From Pseudolysinimonas kribbensis (GTDB taxonomy: Bacteria > Actinomycetota > Actinomycetes > Actinomycetales > Microbacteriaceae), in assembly GCF_030161895.1 (NCBI RefSeq), contig NZ_BSVB01000001.1, positions 1,922,001 through 1,986,000 of the forward strand: a stretch of 64,000 nt of DNA. The letters run 5' to 3'. Below the pieces are notes generated by a model. It was given only the letters and a program-made list of their open reading frames with translations. It made no database searches and was not told where the DNA came from. Below are positions 28,714 through 38,188 of this stretch, piece by piece. How positions within the stretch are numbered: position 1 is the stretch's first letter; every line of letters starts with the position of its first letter. Made by a program: the position numbers and the translations under genes.

Positions 28714-28733
28714 GGCACCGCCCGACCGGTGCC
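28714..28733 (+). promoter_or_regulatory. Hairpin in the probable clpC leader
   Basis: 7-bp arms GGCACCG (28714-28720) and CGGTGCC (28727-28733), about 20 bases before the clpC start, just upstream of GAGAGG. It could modulate clpC leader stability. No CIRCE or HAIR heat-shock element was seen in the gap. Confidence 0.3.
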
Positions 28734-28752
28734 TGACGAGAGGTTTCAGATC

Positions 28753-31248
28753 ATGTTCGAGCGTTTCACCGACCGGGCCCGCCGGGTGGTCGTCCTCGCC
28801 CAGGAAGAGGCGAAGATGCTCAACCACAATTACATCGGCACCGAGCACATCCTGCTCGGGCTGATCCACGAGGGCGAGGGCGTCGCGGCCAAGTCGCTGG
28901 AGTCGCTCGGGATCTCGCTCGACGCCGTGCGCGAGCAGGTGCAGGACATCATCGGGCAGGGGCAGACCCAGCCGACCGGCCACATCCCCTTCACCCCGCG
29001 CGCCAAGAAGGTGCTGGAGCTGTCGCTGCGCGAGGCGCTGCAGCTCGGTCACAGCTACATCGGCACCGAGCACATCCTGCTCGGGCTGATCCGCGAGGGC
29101 GAGGGCGTCGCCGCGCAGGTGCTCATGAAGCTGGGCGCCGACCTCAACCGCGTGCGCCAGCAGGTCATCCAGCTGCTCTCGGGCTACCAGGGCAAGGAGC
29201 AGGTGGCCGTCGGAGGCAACGACGCGACGCCCGACAAGGGTTCGCAGATCCTCGACCAGTTCGGCCGCAACCTGACGCAGGCCGCGCGCGACGGCAAGCT
29301 CGACCCGGTCATCGGGCGCGAGAAGGAGATGGAGCGGGTCATGCAGATCCTCTCCCGCCGCTCCAAGAACAACCCCGTGCTGATCGGGGAGCCCGGCGTC
29401 GGCAAGACCGCCGTCGTCGAGGGGCTCGCGCAGGCGATCGTCCGCGGCGAGGTGCCGGAGACGCTGAAGGACAAGCAGCTCTACACGCTCGACCTCGGCT
29501 CGCTCATCGCCGGATCGCGCTACCGCGGCGACTTCGAGGAGCGCCTCAAGAAGGTGACGAAGGAGATCCGCACCCGCGGCGACATCATCACCTTCATCGA
29601 CGAGATCCACACCCTCGTCGGTGCCGGCGCCGCCGAGGGCGCGATCGACGCGGCCAGCATCCTGAAGCCGCTGCTCGCCCGTGGCGAGCTGCAGACGATC
29701 GGCGCGACCACGCTCGACGAGTACCGCAAGCACTTCGAGAAGGATGCCGCGCTCGAGCGCCGGTTCCAGCCCGTGCAGGTGCACGAGCCGTCTCTGCCGC
29801 ACACCATCAACATCCTCAAGGGACTCCGAGACAAGTACGAGGCGTTCCACAAGGTGTCGATCACGGATGGCGCGATCGTCGCGGCGGCGAACCTCGCCGA
29901 CCGTTACGTGAGCGACCGCTTCCTGCCCGACAAGGCCATCGACCTGATCGACGAGGCGGGCGCGCGCCTGCGGCTGTCGATCCTGTCGGCGCCGCCGGAG
30001 CTGCGCGAGTTCGACGAGAAGATCGCCGGCGTCCGCGGCAGCAAGGAGGCCGCGATCGAGGAGCAGGACTTCGAGAAGGCCGCGTCGCTGCGCGACGAGG
30101 AGAAGAAGCTGCTCGGCGAGCGGCTGCGCCTCGAGAAGCAGTGGCGCAGCGGAGACGTCGCCGCGTCGGGCACCGTGGATGAGGGAGTCATCGCGGAGGT
30201 CCTCGCGAACGCGACCGGCATCCCGGTCTTCAAGCTGACCGAGGAGGAGAGCTCGCGCCTGATCTTCATGGAGAAGGCCCTGCATGAGCGCGTTGTCGGT
30301 CAGGAGGAGGCCATCTCGGTGCTCGCCAAGACCATCCGCCGCACGCGCGCCGGGCTCAAGGACCCGAAGCGTCCGAGCGGGTCGTTCATCTTCGCCGGCC
30401 CCACGGGCGTCGGCAAGACGGAGCTGGCCAAGGCGCTCGCGGAGTTCCTGTTCGACGACGAGGACGCGCTGATCTCGCTCGACATGAGCGAGTACGGCGA
30501 GAAGCACACCGTCTCGCGGCTGTTCGGCGCCCCTCCCGGGTTCGTCGGCTTCGAGGAGGGCGGCCAGCTCACCGAGAAGGTGCGCCGCAAGCCGTTCTCG
30601 GTCGTGCTGTTCGACGAGATCGAGAAGGCGCACCCGGACATCTTCAACTCGCTGCTCCAGATCCTGGAGGAGGGACGTCTGACGGATGGCCAGGGCCGCG
30701 TCGTCGACTTCAAGAACACCGTGATCATCATGACCACGAACCTCGGCACGAAGGACATCACGGGCGGCCCCGTCGGGTTCACGCTCGAGGGCAGCTCGGA
30801 GAACTCCTACCGCGCGATGCGCGGCAAGGTGGTGGAGGAGCTCAAGAAGCACTTCAAGCCGGAGTTCCTGAACCGCGTCGACGAGACGATCGTCTTCCCG
30901 CAGCTGAACCAGGACGAGCTCAAGCAGATCGTCGGGCTGTTCATCAAGCGGCTGGCCGAGCGCCTGCTCGACCGCGACATGACGATCGAGGTCTCGGATG
31001 CCGCCAAGGCCCGGCTGATCGAGCTCGGCTGGGAGCCCACGATGGGTGCCCGCCCGCTGCGCCGTGCCGTGCAGCACGAGGTGGAGGATCGGCTCTCGGA
31101 GAAGATCCTGCACAACGAGCTGGTGGCCGGCGACCACGTGCGGGTCGACTTCGTGCCCGGGCCGGACGGCGGCGAGTTCACCTTCGAGACCGGGCGTCAG
31201 CCCGGCCGCGAGGAGCTCCCGGAGCCGGTCGCCGCGATCGAGGCCTGA
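28753..31248 (+). CDS. clpC: ATP-dependent Clp protease ATP-binding subunit ClpC
   Basis: 831-residue class I Clp/Hsp100 unfoldase that feeds substrates to ClpP. The N-domain has the duplicated [12 protein letters not shown] repeat. The first AAA module has Walker A GEPGVGKT and Walker [10 protein letters not shown]; the middle UVR coiled coil reads [18 protein letters not shown]; the second AAA module has GPTGVGKT and [12 protein letters not shown]. The start [20 protein letters not shown] is canonical and follows GAGAGG. The frame stays open far upstream (to 27415), but that part is not coding. A strong terminator follows. Confidence 0.98.
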   Translation: MFERFTDRARRVVVLAQEEAKMLNHNYIGTEHILLGLIHEGEGVAAKSLESLGISLDAVREQVQDIIGQGQTQPTGHIPFTPRAKKVLELSLREALQLGHSYIGTEHILLGLIREGEGVAAQVLMKLGADLNRVRQQVIQLLSGYQGKEQVAVGGNDATPDKGSQILDQFGRNLTQAARDGKLDPVIGREKEMERVMQILSRRSKNNPVLIGEPGVGKTAVVEGLAQAIVRGEVPETLKDKQLYTLDLGSLIAGSRYRGDFEERLKKVTKEIRTRGDIITFIDEIHTLVGAGAAEGAIDAASILKPLLARGELQTIGATTLDEYRKHFEKDAALERRFQPVQVHEPSLPHTINILKGLRDKYEAFHKVSITDGAIVAAANLADRYVSDRFLPDKAIDLIDEAGARLRLSILSAPPELREFDEKIAGVRGSKEAAIEEQDFEKAASLRDEEKKLLGERLRLEKQWRSGDVAASGTVDEGVIAEVLANATGIPVFKLTEEESSRLIFMEKALHERVVGQEEAISVLAKTIRRTRAGLKDPKRPSGSFIFAGPTGVGKTELAKALAEFLFDDEDALISLDMSEYGEKHTVSRLFGAPPGFVGFEEGGQLTEKVRRKPFSVVLFDEIEKAHPDIFNSLLQILEEGRLTDGQGRVVDFKNTVIIMTTNLGTKDITGGPVGFTLEGSSENSYRAMRGKVVEELKKHFKPEFLNRVDETIVFPQLNQDELKQIVGLFIKRLAERLLDRDMTIEVSDAAKARLIELGWEPTMGARPLRRAVQHEVEDRLSEKILHNELVAGDHVRVDFVPGPDGGEFTFETGRQPGREELPEPVAAIEA

Positions 31249-31265
31249 CCCCGCGCGATCCCCTA

Positions 31266-31311
31266 GCCAAAAACGCCCAGTGCGACCCCGGTCGCACTGG
31301 GCGTTTTTGGC
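31266..31311 (+). terminator. Strong bidirectional intrinsic terminator after clpC
   Basis: A perfect 22-bp stem (31266-31287 with 31290-31311), GC-rich in the middle, with AAAAA on one side and TTTTT on the other, so it can end transcription from either strand. It lies 18 bases after the clpC stop. Confidence 0.92.
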
Positions 31312-31331
31312 AACACCGGTAGGGTCGGAAC

Positions 31332-31835
31332 GTGACGGAGATACGGGTGCGGCCCGCCCGCACTCCGGATGTCGTGCAGATCGAGCGCATGATCCAACCG
31401 CTCGTCGAGGAGCGCATCCTGCTCGGCAAGGACCGCGTCGTCTTCTACGAGGCCGTCCAGGAGTTCCGGGTCGCGGAAGCACCCGACGGCGAGCTGGTGG
31501 GTTGCGGCGCCCTCCACGTCATCTGGGAGGACATCGGCGAGGTGCGCACTCTCGCCGCCGCACCCGCGTGGCGTCATCGCGGCGTCGGCCACGCGCTGCT
31601 GGAGCGCATCGAGGACGACGCCCGCGCCCTCGGTCTCGCCCGCCTGTTCTGCCTCACCTTCGAGACGGCGTTCTTCACCGCCCACGGCTACGCCGAGATC
31701 GGGGAGGGCATCGTCGCGCCCGACGTCTACGCCGAGCTCGTGCGCTCCCCCGACGAGGGCGTCGCCGAGTTCCTCGACCTGGCCCGCGTCAAGCCGAACA
31801 CCCTCGGCAACACCCGGATGCTCAAGCAGCTCTAG
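31332..31835 (+). CDS. argA: N-acetylglutamate synthase (actinobacterial type)
   Basis: 167-residue GNAT acetyltransferase. N-terminus IRVRPARTPDVVQIERMIQPL and the acetyl-CoA loop TLAAAPAWRHRGVGHALL (R/Q-x-x-G-x-G/A pattern) are present, with LFCLTFETAFFTAHGYAEIG near the end; the pattern matches the short mycobacterial-type enzymes that start arginine synthesis. GTG 31332 is the start. The stop codon overlaps the stop of the opposing dehydrogenase in the palindromic CTAG. Confidence 0.9.
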   Translation: MTEIRVRPARTPDVVQIERMIQPLVEERILLGKDRVVFYEAVQEFRVAEAPDGELVGCGALHVIWEDIGEVRTLAAAPAWRHRGVGHALLERIEDDARALGLARLFCLTFETAFFTAHGYAEIGEGIVAPDVYAELVRSPDEGVAEFLDLARVKPNTLGNTRMLKQL

Positions 31836-32936
31836 GAGCGGGCGCCGATCTCGACGATCGCCCGGCCCACGATCTCGCCGCGCGCGAGGGCCGCGTAGGC
31901 GTCGGGCGCCTCGTCGAGCGAGACCCGCCGCGTCACCATCGACGACGTGTCGAACCCCCGCGTTCGGCGATGCCGACGACCTCGGGCAGGTCCTGGCGGG
32001 TGCGCCCGCCGTAGGAGCCCACGATCGTGTACCCCCGGCGCACCAGCGGGGTGATCTCGATGGAGGCGGTCGCCTGGCCGTCGGCGATGCCGATCGCGAC
32101 CATGCGACCGCCGTCGTCGAGCATCCGGCTCGCCTGTTCGAACGTCGCCGGGCGACCCAGCGCCTCGAACGCCACGTCGACGCCCCCGGTGAGGTGGCGG
32201 ACCTCGGCGACGGCGTCGGTCGTCGACGAGTCGACGGCGTCGGTCGCGCCCAGCCGCAGGGCCTGGGCGAGCTTGTCGGCCGCGATGTCGACGGCGACGA
32301 TGCGGGAGGCGCCGGCCGCGACGGCCATGCGGATGACGGCCCCGCCGATCCCGCCCGCACCGACGATCGCGACGCGATCGCCCTCGCGCACCCCGCCGGC
32401 CCGGAAGACCGCGCCGTAGGAGGTCAGGCCCGCGCAGCCGAGGATGCACGCGCTGGCGAGATCGACGCCGACGGGAGCCGGCGTGAGCGCGGTCACCGGG
32501 GTGACGCAGTACTCGGCGAGACCGCCCATCGAGTACATCGCGAGGAAGGAGCCGTCGGGCATCGCGAGCCGGCTGGTGCCGTCGTACAGGGTGCCGCGCA
32601 GGCGGTTCTGCGCGAAGAACTCGACGCACATGTCGTCGCGGCCGCGCTCGCACTGCCGGCAGGTTCCGCACGGCATGATGAACCCGCCGACGACCGCGTC
32701 GCCGACCTCGAGCGAGGTCGAGGTCCCCTCGCCGAACGCGACGATCGTGCCGCTGATCTCGTGCCCGAGCACCGCGGGGCGCGGAAAGCCGACCTCCCCT
32801 TGATGACGTGCAGGTCGGTGTGACAGACGCCGCACGCCTCCACGCGGATGAGGGCCTCGCCGCGCTGCGGGACCGGCGTCCGCAGCTCCATCACCCGCAG
32901 GCCGGCCGCACCCTCCTCGAGCACCGCGGCCCGCAT
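31832..32936 (-). CDS. Zinc-dependent alcohol dehydrogenase (MDR family), frame broken twice
   Basis: MDR dehydrogenase: catalytic-zinc segments ACGVCHTDLHVIKG and VLGHEISG; structural-zinc cysteines CGTCRQCERGRDDMC; Rossmann GAGGIGGAV. Coding starts at ATG 32936 (MRAAVLEEGAAGLRV), with an alternative GTG at 32978. One missing G near 32800 separates DLHVIKG from EVGFPRPAVLG, and one near 31960 separates GIAERGG from FDTSSMVTRRVSLDEAPDAY. Repaired length is about 368 residues. It is divergent from the dehydratase at 33057, suggesting shared regulation. Substrate unknown. Confidence 0.88.
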
Positions 32937-32959
32937 GACGGGCGGCGCTGCTTTCGTAT

Positions 32960-32979
32960 CGTGGAGGTGTCTATCCACG
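32960..32979 (+). promoter_or_regulatory. Inverted repeat in the divergent dehydrogenase/dehydratase gap
   Basis: CGTGGA (32960-32965) and TCCACG (32974-32979) form a 6-bp dyad with an 8-base spacer, between the two divergent genes. It covers the alternative GTG start of the dehydrogenase. A plausible operator for a shared regulator; no regulator gene is adjacent. Confidence 0.35.
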
Positions 32980-33056
32980 ATTGGCTAACGTAGGGCGAGA
33001 CGCCGGACGCGGTCAAGAGGCCGCACGACGCACTGCGCGTCGGGAGGGGACCGCTC

Positions 33057-34162
33057 ATGAGGATCGACGCGATCGAGACGCTGCGGCGCGGACCGCTCGT
33101 GGTGGTGCGGGTGAGCACCGACGACGGCGCCGTCGGCATCGGTCAGACGGCGCCGTACGAGGCGGCGGTGACCGCCCACGTGCTGCACGAACTGGTCGCG
33201 CCGTTCTTCCTCGGCCGCGAGGTCTGGGATGCGGAGGCCCTCGTCGACGAGTTCCTGCGGCAGACGTACAAGTTCCCGAGCAGCTTCCTGCTCCGCGGCC
33301 TCGGGGGATCGAGACGGCGCTCTGGGACCTGATGGGCCGCGCGGCAGGCCAGCCCGTCTGGCGGCTCCTCGGTGGCGCGGCCCGCGATTCGGTACCGGTC
33401 TACGCCTCCAGCATGGTGCGCGACATCACGCCGGAGGCCGAGGCCGACCGGATCGCCGGCCTCGCCGCGGAGTTCGGCTTCCGGGCCGCGAAGATCCGGG
33501 TCGGCGAGGCGATGGGTCGCGACGTCGACGCCGCCCCGCACCGCACGGAGCGCATCATCCCTCGGATGCGGGAGGTCCTCGGCCCGGATTTCCTGCTCAG
33601 CGCCGATGCGAACGGCGGATACACGGCCGCCCAGGCCATCCGGGTGGGCCGGATCCTGGAGCAGCACGGCTACTTCCATTTCGAGGAGCCGTGCCCGTTC
33701 CCCCAGCTCGACGAGACGGCCGCCGTCGCCGACGCGCTCGACATCCCGGTGTCCGGCGGTGAGCAGGACACCTCCCTGCCGCAGTTCCATCGCATGGTCT
33801 CGCGGAGGGCCGTCGACATCGTGCAACCCGACGTCGGCTACATCGGCGGCATCTCGCGCGCACGCAAGGTCGCGGTGCTCGCGGAGGCGGCCGGGATCCC
33901 GTGCACACCGCACTGCGCGAACGCCTCGCTCCTGCAGGTCTTCACGCTGCACCTGGCGCTGGCCATGCCCGCGTGCATCCACCCGCAGGAGTGGAGCATC
34001 GAGCGCACCCCCTGGACCGAGGGGGTCTTCGGGCCGATGCCCGAGGTCGTCGGGGGCGAGGTCGCGGCGCCGCACGAGCCCGGCTGGGGGATCGAACTCG
34101 AGGAGGGCTTCGTCGCCCAGGCGGAACGACGTATTTCGCGTGGATCACAACAAATGGATTGA
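33057..34162 (+). CDS. Enolase-superfamily sugar-acid dehydratase (mandelate racemase/galactonate dehydratase type), frame broken
   Basis: About 368 residues after repair. N-terminal capping domain MRIDAIETLRRGPLVVV; one missing G near 33303 (CTCGGGGGATC) separates FLLRGLGG from IETALWDLMGRAAGQPVW. The barrel has AAKIRVG (K-x-R catalytic pair), metal ligands in LSADANGGY, FEEPCPF and SGGEQD, DVGYIGGI, and the catalytic His in CTPHCANAS. Likely removes water from an aldonic or uronic acid to give a 2-keto-3-deoxy acid. This is the step missing from the block at 9.5-20.3 kb. The promoter of the next operon overlaps its stop. Confidence 0.88.
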
Positions 34163-34187
34163 CCTGCTCCGGCCGGTGACCTAGCGT
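34159..34187 (+). promoter_or_regulatory. Candidate promoter of the glycosidase-like/ABC operon
   Basis: TTGACC (34159-34164) and TAGCGT (34182-34187) with a 17-base spacer. The -35 element lies across the dehydratase stop codon. The predicted transcript would begin just upstream of the palindrome at 34199-34214. Confidence 0.55.
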
Positions 34188-34198
34188 GGCCTGCGTTG

Positions 34199-34214
34199 CG
34201 GAATTTAGTTTCCG
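34199..34214 (+). promoter_or_regulatory. Probable operator (IclR-like palindrome)
   Basis: CGGAATTTAGTTTCCG, 5-bp arms CGGAA/TTCCG around a 6-base AT-rich centre, 12 bases downstream of the -10 element and 28 bases before the start codon. Size and TTCC-type arms resemble IclR/KdgR operators, and an IclR gene closes this cluster at 40008. Confidence 0.55.
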
Positions 34215-34241
34215 TAGCGTGGAAGATGCGAAGGAGCTCCC

Positions 34242-36746
34242 GTGAGCGATCTGCCCGCGATCGACGTCGATCCCGAACTGAGCGGGGTCGATCCGGTGCC
34301 GTGGGCGATCGCACGCCTGGAGCGCGCGATCTCGTCCGCGGGGCGTCCCGTGCCCGCTCTCCGCGTGCGGGCCGGCGGGGTCGCCGCGGGCGACGAGGCC
34401 TTCCGGCTCGAGACGGACGACGACGGACTGACCGTGCGCGCCGGCCATGCGCGCGGGGCCGCGTACGGCATCACGGAGCTGGCGGACCGGATCGAGTTCG
34501 GGGATGACGGCGCCCTGGTCGCCGCGGACGGAGAGGATGCGGCGCCGGCGGTGCCCGTGCGCGGGGTGCTGCGATCGTTCTCCAGCGACGTCCTCGATCT
34601 CGGGTGGTTCCGGGATCGCGCGTTCTGGACCGGCTACCTCGACGAACTCGCCGCCCAGCGGATCAACCGCGTGCAGCTGGCATTCGGGATGCAGTACAAC
34701 TTCTCGCACGACATCGACGTGCGCGACAACTACCTGTGCTTCGCCTACCCCTTCCTGCTCGAGGTGCCGGGCTGGCAGGTGAGCGTCGCGAACGTCGACG
34801 ACGCCGACCGCGAGGCGAACCTCGCGGCGCTGCGATTCGCGAGCGACGAGGCCGTTCGGCGCGGCATCGACTTCCAGCTCGGGCTGTGGAATCACGCGGT
34901 GCGGCCCGAGCTCGGCGAGAGCCCGGAGCTGCGCTACCCGATCGAGGGGATCGCCGACGAGCAGATCGCCGAGTACTCGGCCGTCGCCCTGCGCCGGCTG
35001 CTCGAGGCCTGTCCGGCGATCTCGGGAGTGACCTTCCGGGTGCACTACGAGGGCGGTGTTCCCGAAGCGGGGCACGGGGCGTTCTGGGGGCAGATCATGA
35101 CGGCCGTCGGCGAGGTCGGCCGGCCGATCGACATCGACATGCACTCCAAGGGGGTCGACGACGAGCTGCTCGCCGCCGCCCGTTCGACGGGCGGGCGGGT
35201 GGCGCTCTCGCCCAAGTACTGGGCCGAGCACCAGGGGCTGCCCTACCACCAGGCACGCGTGCGCGATCTCGAGCGCGCGCGGCCGATGAACGACGACGCG
35301 CTCTCCGGCGTCACCCAGAACACGCGCCGCTTCACCCGGTACGGCTACGGTGACTTCCTGCGCGGCGATCGCGAGCAGGACGTGGTGTTCCGCGTGTGGC
35401 CGGGCACCCAGCGCTTCCTGCTGTGGGCCGATCCGGCGATCTTCGCCGGATACGGCCGCTGGTCGACGATCGGCGGGGCCCGGGGCGTGGAGCTCTGCGA
35501 GCAGCTGACGTTCCGCGGGCGCAAGGGCACCGGCGAGGGGCCGCGCGACCTGTACACGGACGCTGAGCTGCACCGGCCGGCGTCGGACGACTGGCAGAAG
35601 TACCGCTACGGCTACCGGCTGTGGGGCCGCCTGCTCTTCGACCCGGATGCCGATCCCGAGCAGTGGCGGCGTTACCTCCGTCGCGCGTACGGCGAGGCGG
35701 CGACCGCCGTCGAGGAGGCGCTCGGCGCCGCGGGCCGCATCCTGCCCCTGGTGACGGTGGCGTACGGCATGAGCGCCTCGAACAACTTCTACTGGCCCGA
35801 GGGATACACGAACCTGCCGATGGTGCACGACGGCGACAAGGGCGCCGGGATGTACGACTTCGACACCCCGGCCCCCTACACCTGGCCCGCGATCAGCCCG
35901 TTCGACCCCGAGATGTTCGCGACGACGGACGAGTTCGCCGACGACATCGTGGCCGGGCGCGCCACCGCACGGCGCACCGCGGTCGACAACGCGGCCGACC
36001 TGGAGCGGCTCATCGAGCGGGTCGACCGCGCGGTCGCGCAGGCCTCCGCCGCGCCGACGTCGCCGCTCCTGCGCGAGGCGCTGATCGATGCACGCCTGCA
36101 GGCGGGACTCGGCCGGATGTTCGCCGAGCGGATCCGCGCCGGTCTCGACGTCTCGCTGCACGAGCGGACGGGCGAGGCCGCGCATCTCGCGCGGGCCGTC
36201 GAGGCGCTCCGGCGCTCGCGTCGGGCCCTGGCCGACGTCGTCGACCTCGCGTCGACGGTCTACGTCGACGACCTGGCGTTCGGTGACCGGACGACCGAGC
36301 GCGGCGGATGGCGCGATCGCCTCGCGCAACTCGATGCCGAGCTCGCGGAGATCACCGCGCGATCGGGCGCTCTCGGTGCGGGCGATCCGGCGCGCCTGTC
36401 GGCGCTCTCCGGCCCGCACACGGCATCGGCGGTGCGGGTCGCCTCCGATGAGACGTACGAGCCGGGCGCGGAGGTCGTCGTCGCGGTGACCGGCGCGGCG
36501 CCGTCATCGGTCGTCGAACTGCACCACCGCCCGCTGGACCAGTCGGCCGAGTGGTCGGTCATCACCGTGACCGCCGACGCGGAGGGCACGGCGCGACCGG
36601 TCATCCCGGCCGCCGCCACGACGTCGCCGTATCCGCTCTCGTGGTACGTCGTCGCGGACGGGGGCGGTGGCCCGGCCATCCATCCGGGACTCGGGGAGGA
36701 CCTGTGCGCGCAGCCCTACGTCGTCCTCACCCCGACGCATCACTGA
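34242..36746 (+). CDS. Large glycosidase-like protein with GH67/GH20-type N-terminal domain
   Basis: 834 residues, cytoplasmic (no signal peptide). Residues about 45-95 (GDEAFRLETDDDGLTVRAGHARGAAYGITELADRI, broken here by description) match the small N-terminal alpha/beta domain that precedes the barrel of alpha-glucuronidases and hexosaminidases. A barrel-like region follows (RGVLRSFSSDVLDLGWF, FRVHYEGGVPEAGHG, IDIDMHSKGVDDELL), then a helical domain and a beta-rich C-terminus. Glu/Asp residues in FRVHYEGG and YWPEGYTN are candidate catalytic acids. GTG 34242 follows AAGGAGC. I cannot assign a GH family; uronoside hydrolysis inside the cell, after import, is a guess from neighbours. Confidence 0.75.
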   Translation: MSDLPAIDVDPELSGVDPVPWAIARLERAISSAGRPVPALRVRAGGVAAGDEAFRLETDDDGLTVRAGHARGAAYGITELADRIEFGDDGALVAADGEDAAPAVPVRGVLRSFSSDVLDLGWFRDRAFWTGYLDELAAQRINRVQLAFGMQYNFSHDIDVRDNYLCFAYPFLLEVPGWQVSVANVDDADREANLAALRFASDEAVRRGIDFQLGLWNHAVRPELGESPELRYPIEGIADEQIAEYSAVALRRLLEACPAISGVTFRVHYEGGVPEAGHGAFWGQIMTAVGEVGRPIDIDMHSKGVDDELLAAARSTGGRVALSPKYWAEHQGLPYHQARVRDLERARPMNDDALSGVTQNTRRFTRYGYGDFLRGDREQDVVFRVWPGTQRFLLWADPAIFAGYGRWSTIGGARGVELCEQLTFRGRKGTGEGPRDLYTDAELHRPASDDWQKYRYGYRLWGRLLFDPDADPEQWRRYLRRAYGEAATAVEEALGAAGRILPLVTVAYGMSASNNFYWPEGYTNLPMVHDGDKGAGMYDFDTPAPYTWPAISPFDPEMFATTDEFADDIVAGRATARRTAVDNAADLERLIERVDRAVAQASAAPTSPLLREALIDARLQAGLGRMFAERIRAGLDVSLHERTGEAAHLARAVEALRRSRRALADVVDLASTVYVDDLAFGDRTTERGGWRDRLAQLDAELAEITARSGALGAGDPARLSALSGPHTASAVRVASDETYEPGAEVVVAVTGAAPSSVVELHHRPLDQSAEWSVITVTADAEGTARPVIPAAATTSPYPLSWYVVADGGGGPAIHPGLGEDLCAQPYVVLTPTHH

Positions 36747-36785
36747 TCCCGCATCACCCACCTGCAACGACAAGGAGAGACGAAG

Positions 36786-38129
36786 ATGTTCACCCTGCAG
36801 CACTCCGCCGGGGCACGGCCCCGTCGTCGCCGCGGGATCGCCGCGGCCGTGATCGCTCTGGTGGCCGCGTCGGCGCTCGCCGCGTGCTCCACCGCGACGC
36901 CCGGCGCCGCCGGAACCGCCAGCGGCGCGCCCGCGAAGGGGCCGAAGGTGAGCGGGTCGCTGACCGTCAGCTTCCTGAGCGGTCAGGCCTACATCGATGA
37001 CGCCATCAGCTCGTTCAAGGCGCAGAACCCGGGGCTCACCGTGCAGACGACCCAGGCGGTCTCCAACACGTATCAGCCGCAGATCCGCGCGCAGCTCGAT
37101 GCCAAGCACGCCCCGGATGTCATGTTCGTGTGGGGCGGGTCGGGCAACGCCATGGCGACCAAGATCCTCGCCGAGGCCGGCGAGCTGCAGAGCCTCCAGT
37201 CCAGCCCGTGGGTCAAGACGGTCGGTTCGACCGCGAACAGCCTCGTCACCTACAACGACAAGGTCTACGCGCTGAACAGCTTCCAGAACCCGACCGGGGT
37301 CGAGTACAACACCGACCTCATGAAGAAGCTCAAGGTGCATGTGCCCACGACCTTCTCCGAGATGCTCGACTTCTGCCAGACGGTCAGCTCGAAGGGCATC
37401 GTTCCGATCGCGATCGGCGCGCAGACCGGCTACCTCTCGACGGAGGTGCCGCTCGAGCTCGCCAACACGCTCGTGTACTCGAAGGACCCGAAGTTCGCCC
37501 AGCACCTCGCCGACGGCAGCGTGAAGTGGAGCACCTCGAAGCTCTGGAAGAACTCGCTCACGACGGCGCTCAAGCAGTACGTGAAGATGCAGGACGCCAA
37601 GTGCTTCCAGGACAACCCCACCGGGTACTCGGATGCAGCGGCCGACCAGCTCGTGGCATCCGGCAAGGCCCTCGGCGTCGACATCATCGGGTCGAACCTG
37701 CCGACGCTGAAGCAGGACGCCCCCTCGCTGAACTTCGACATGTACTCGCTGCCCGCCACGGAGAACGCCTCGGACACCGTGCTCACCCTGAACACGGGTG
37801 CCGCGTGGGGTGTCGCCGCCTCGACCGACAACAAGAAGGCGGCCGTCGCGTTCGTGAACTACATGGGTCAGCCCGACCAGCTCGCGGCCGCCGCGAAGGC
37901 GAACTTCGGGGTGCCGTACACGCCGACCTCGAGCACGAAGATGCAGCCCGAGATGAAGGGCGTCGAGAAGCAGTACCTCTCGAACAAGGTCGCCCTGTGG
38001 CAGACCAATTTCTGGCCCGGCTACCAGGTCAAGCAGACCATGATCGCCGAATGCCAGAACCTGCTCGTCGGCAAGCAGACGGTGCAGGGGGTCGTCGACG
38101 CGATCCAGAAGTCGCTCGGCGACTCCTGA
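36786..38129 (+). CDS. ABC transporter sugar-binding lipoprotein
   Basis: 447-residue extracellular solute-binding protein. A basic N-terminus (RPRRRRG) and hydrophobic stretch end in the lipobox LAAC (ALAACSTAT), followed by an Ala/Gly/Ser linker. Mature features include ISSFKAQNPGLTVQTTQAV and AVAFVNYMGQPDQLAAAAKANFG. It follows the glycosidase-like gene by 39 bases behind AAGGAGAG. It is predicted to capture the substrate for the two downstream permeases; substrate unknown. Confidence 0.92.
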   Translation: MFTLQHSAGARPRRRRGIAAAVIALVAASALAACSTATPGAAGTASGAPAKGPKVSGSLTVSFLSGQAYIDDAISSFKAQNPGLTVQTTQAVSNTYQPQIRAQLDAKHAPDVMFVWGGSGNAMATKILAEAGELQSLQSSPWVKTVGSTANSLVTYNDKVYALNSFQNPTGVEYNTDLMKKLKVHVPTTFSEMLDFCQTVSSKGIVPIAIGAQTGYLSTEVPLELANTLVYSKDPKFAQHLADGSVKWSTSKLWKNSLTTALKQYVKMQDAKCFQDNPTGYSDAAADQLVASGKALGVDIIGSNLPTLKQDAPSLNFDMYSLPATENASDTVLTLNTGAAWGVAASTDNKKAAVAFVNYMGQPDQLAAAAKANFGVPYTPTSSTKMQPEMKGVEKQYLSNKVALWQTNFWPGYQVKQTMIAECQNLLVGKQTVQGVVDAIQKSLGDS

Positions 38130-38145
38130 CCCGGCCCGCCCCGGT

Positions 38146-38164
38146 CCGGCCCGCCGCGGGCCGG
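38146..38164 (+). promoter_or_regulatory. Hairpin between binding-protein and permease genes
   Basis: Perfect 8-bp stem CCGGCCCG (38146-38153) and CGGGCCGG (38157-38164) with a 3-nt loop, inside an almost pure G/C intergenic stretch. Its position parallels the hairpin at 10749-10785 in the other transporter operon, consistent with a larger supply of binding protein than of permeases. Confidence 0.6.
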
Positions 38165-38188
38165 CCCGGGGCCTCCATCGGAGACGTC

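Noticed and set aside
28570..28752. CIRCE, HAIR or ClgR-type heat-shock operator before clpC
   Set aside because: No match to the CIRCE or HAIR inverted repeats was found; only a GCGAAC half-site is present, too weak to call.
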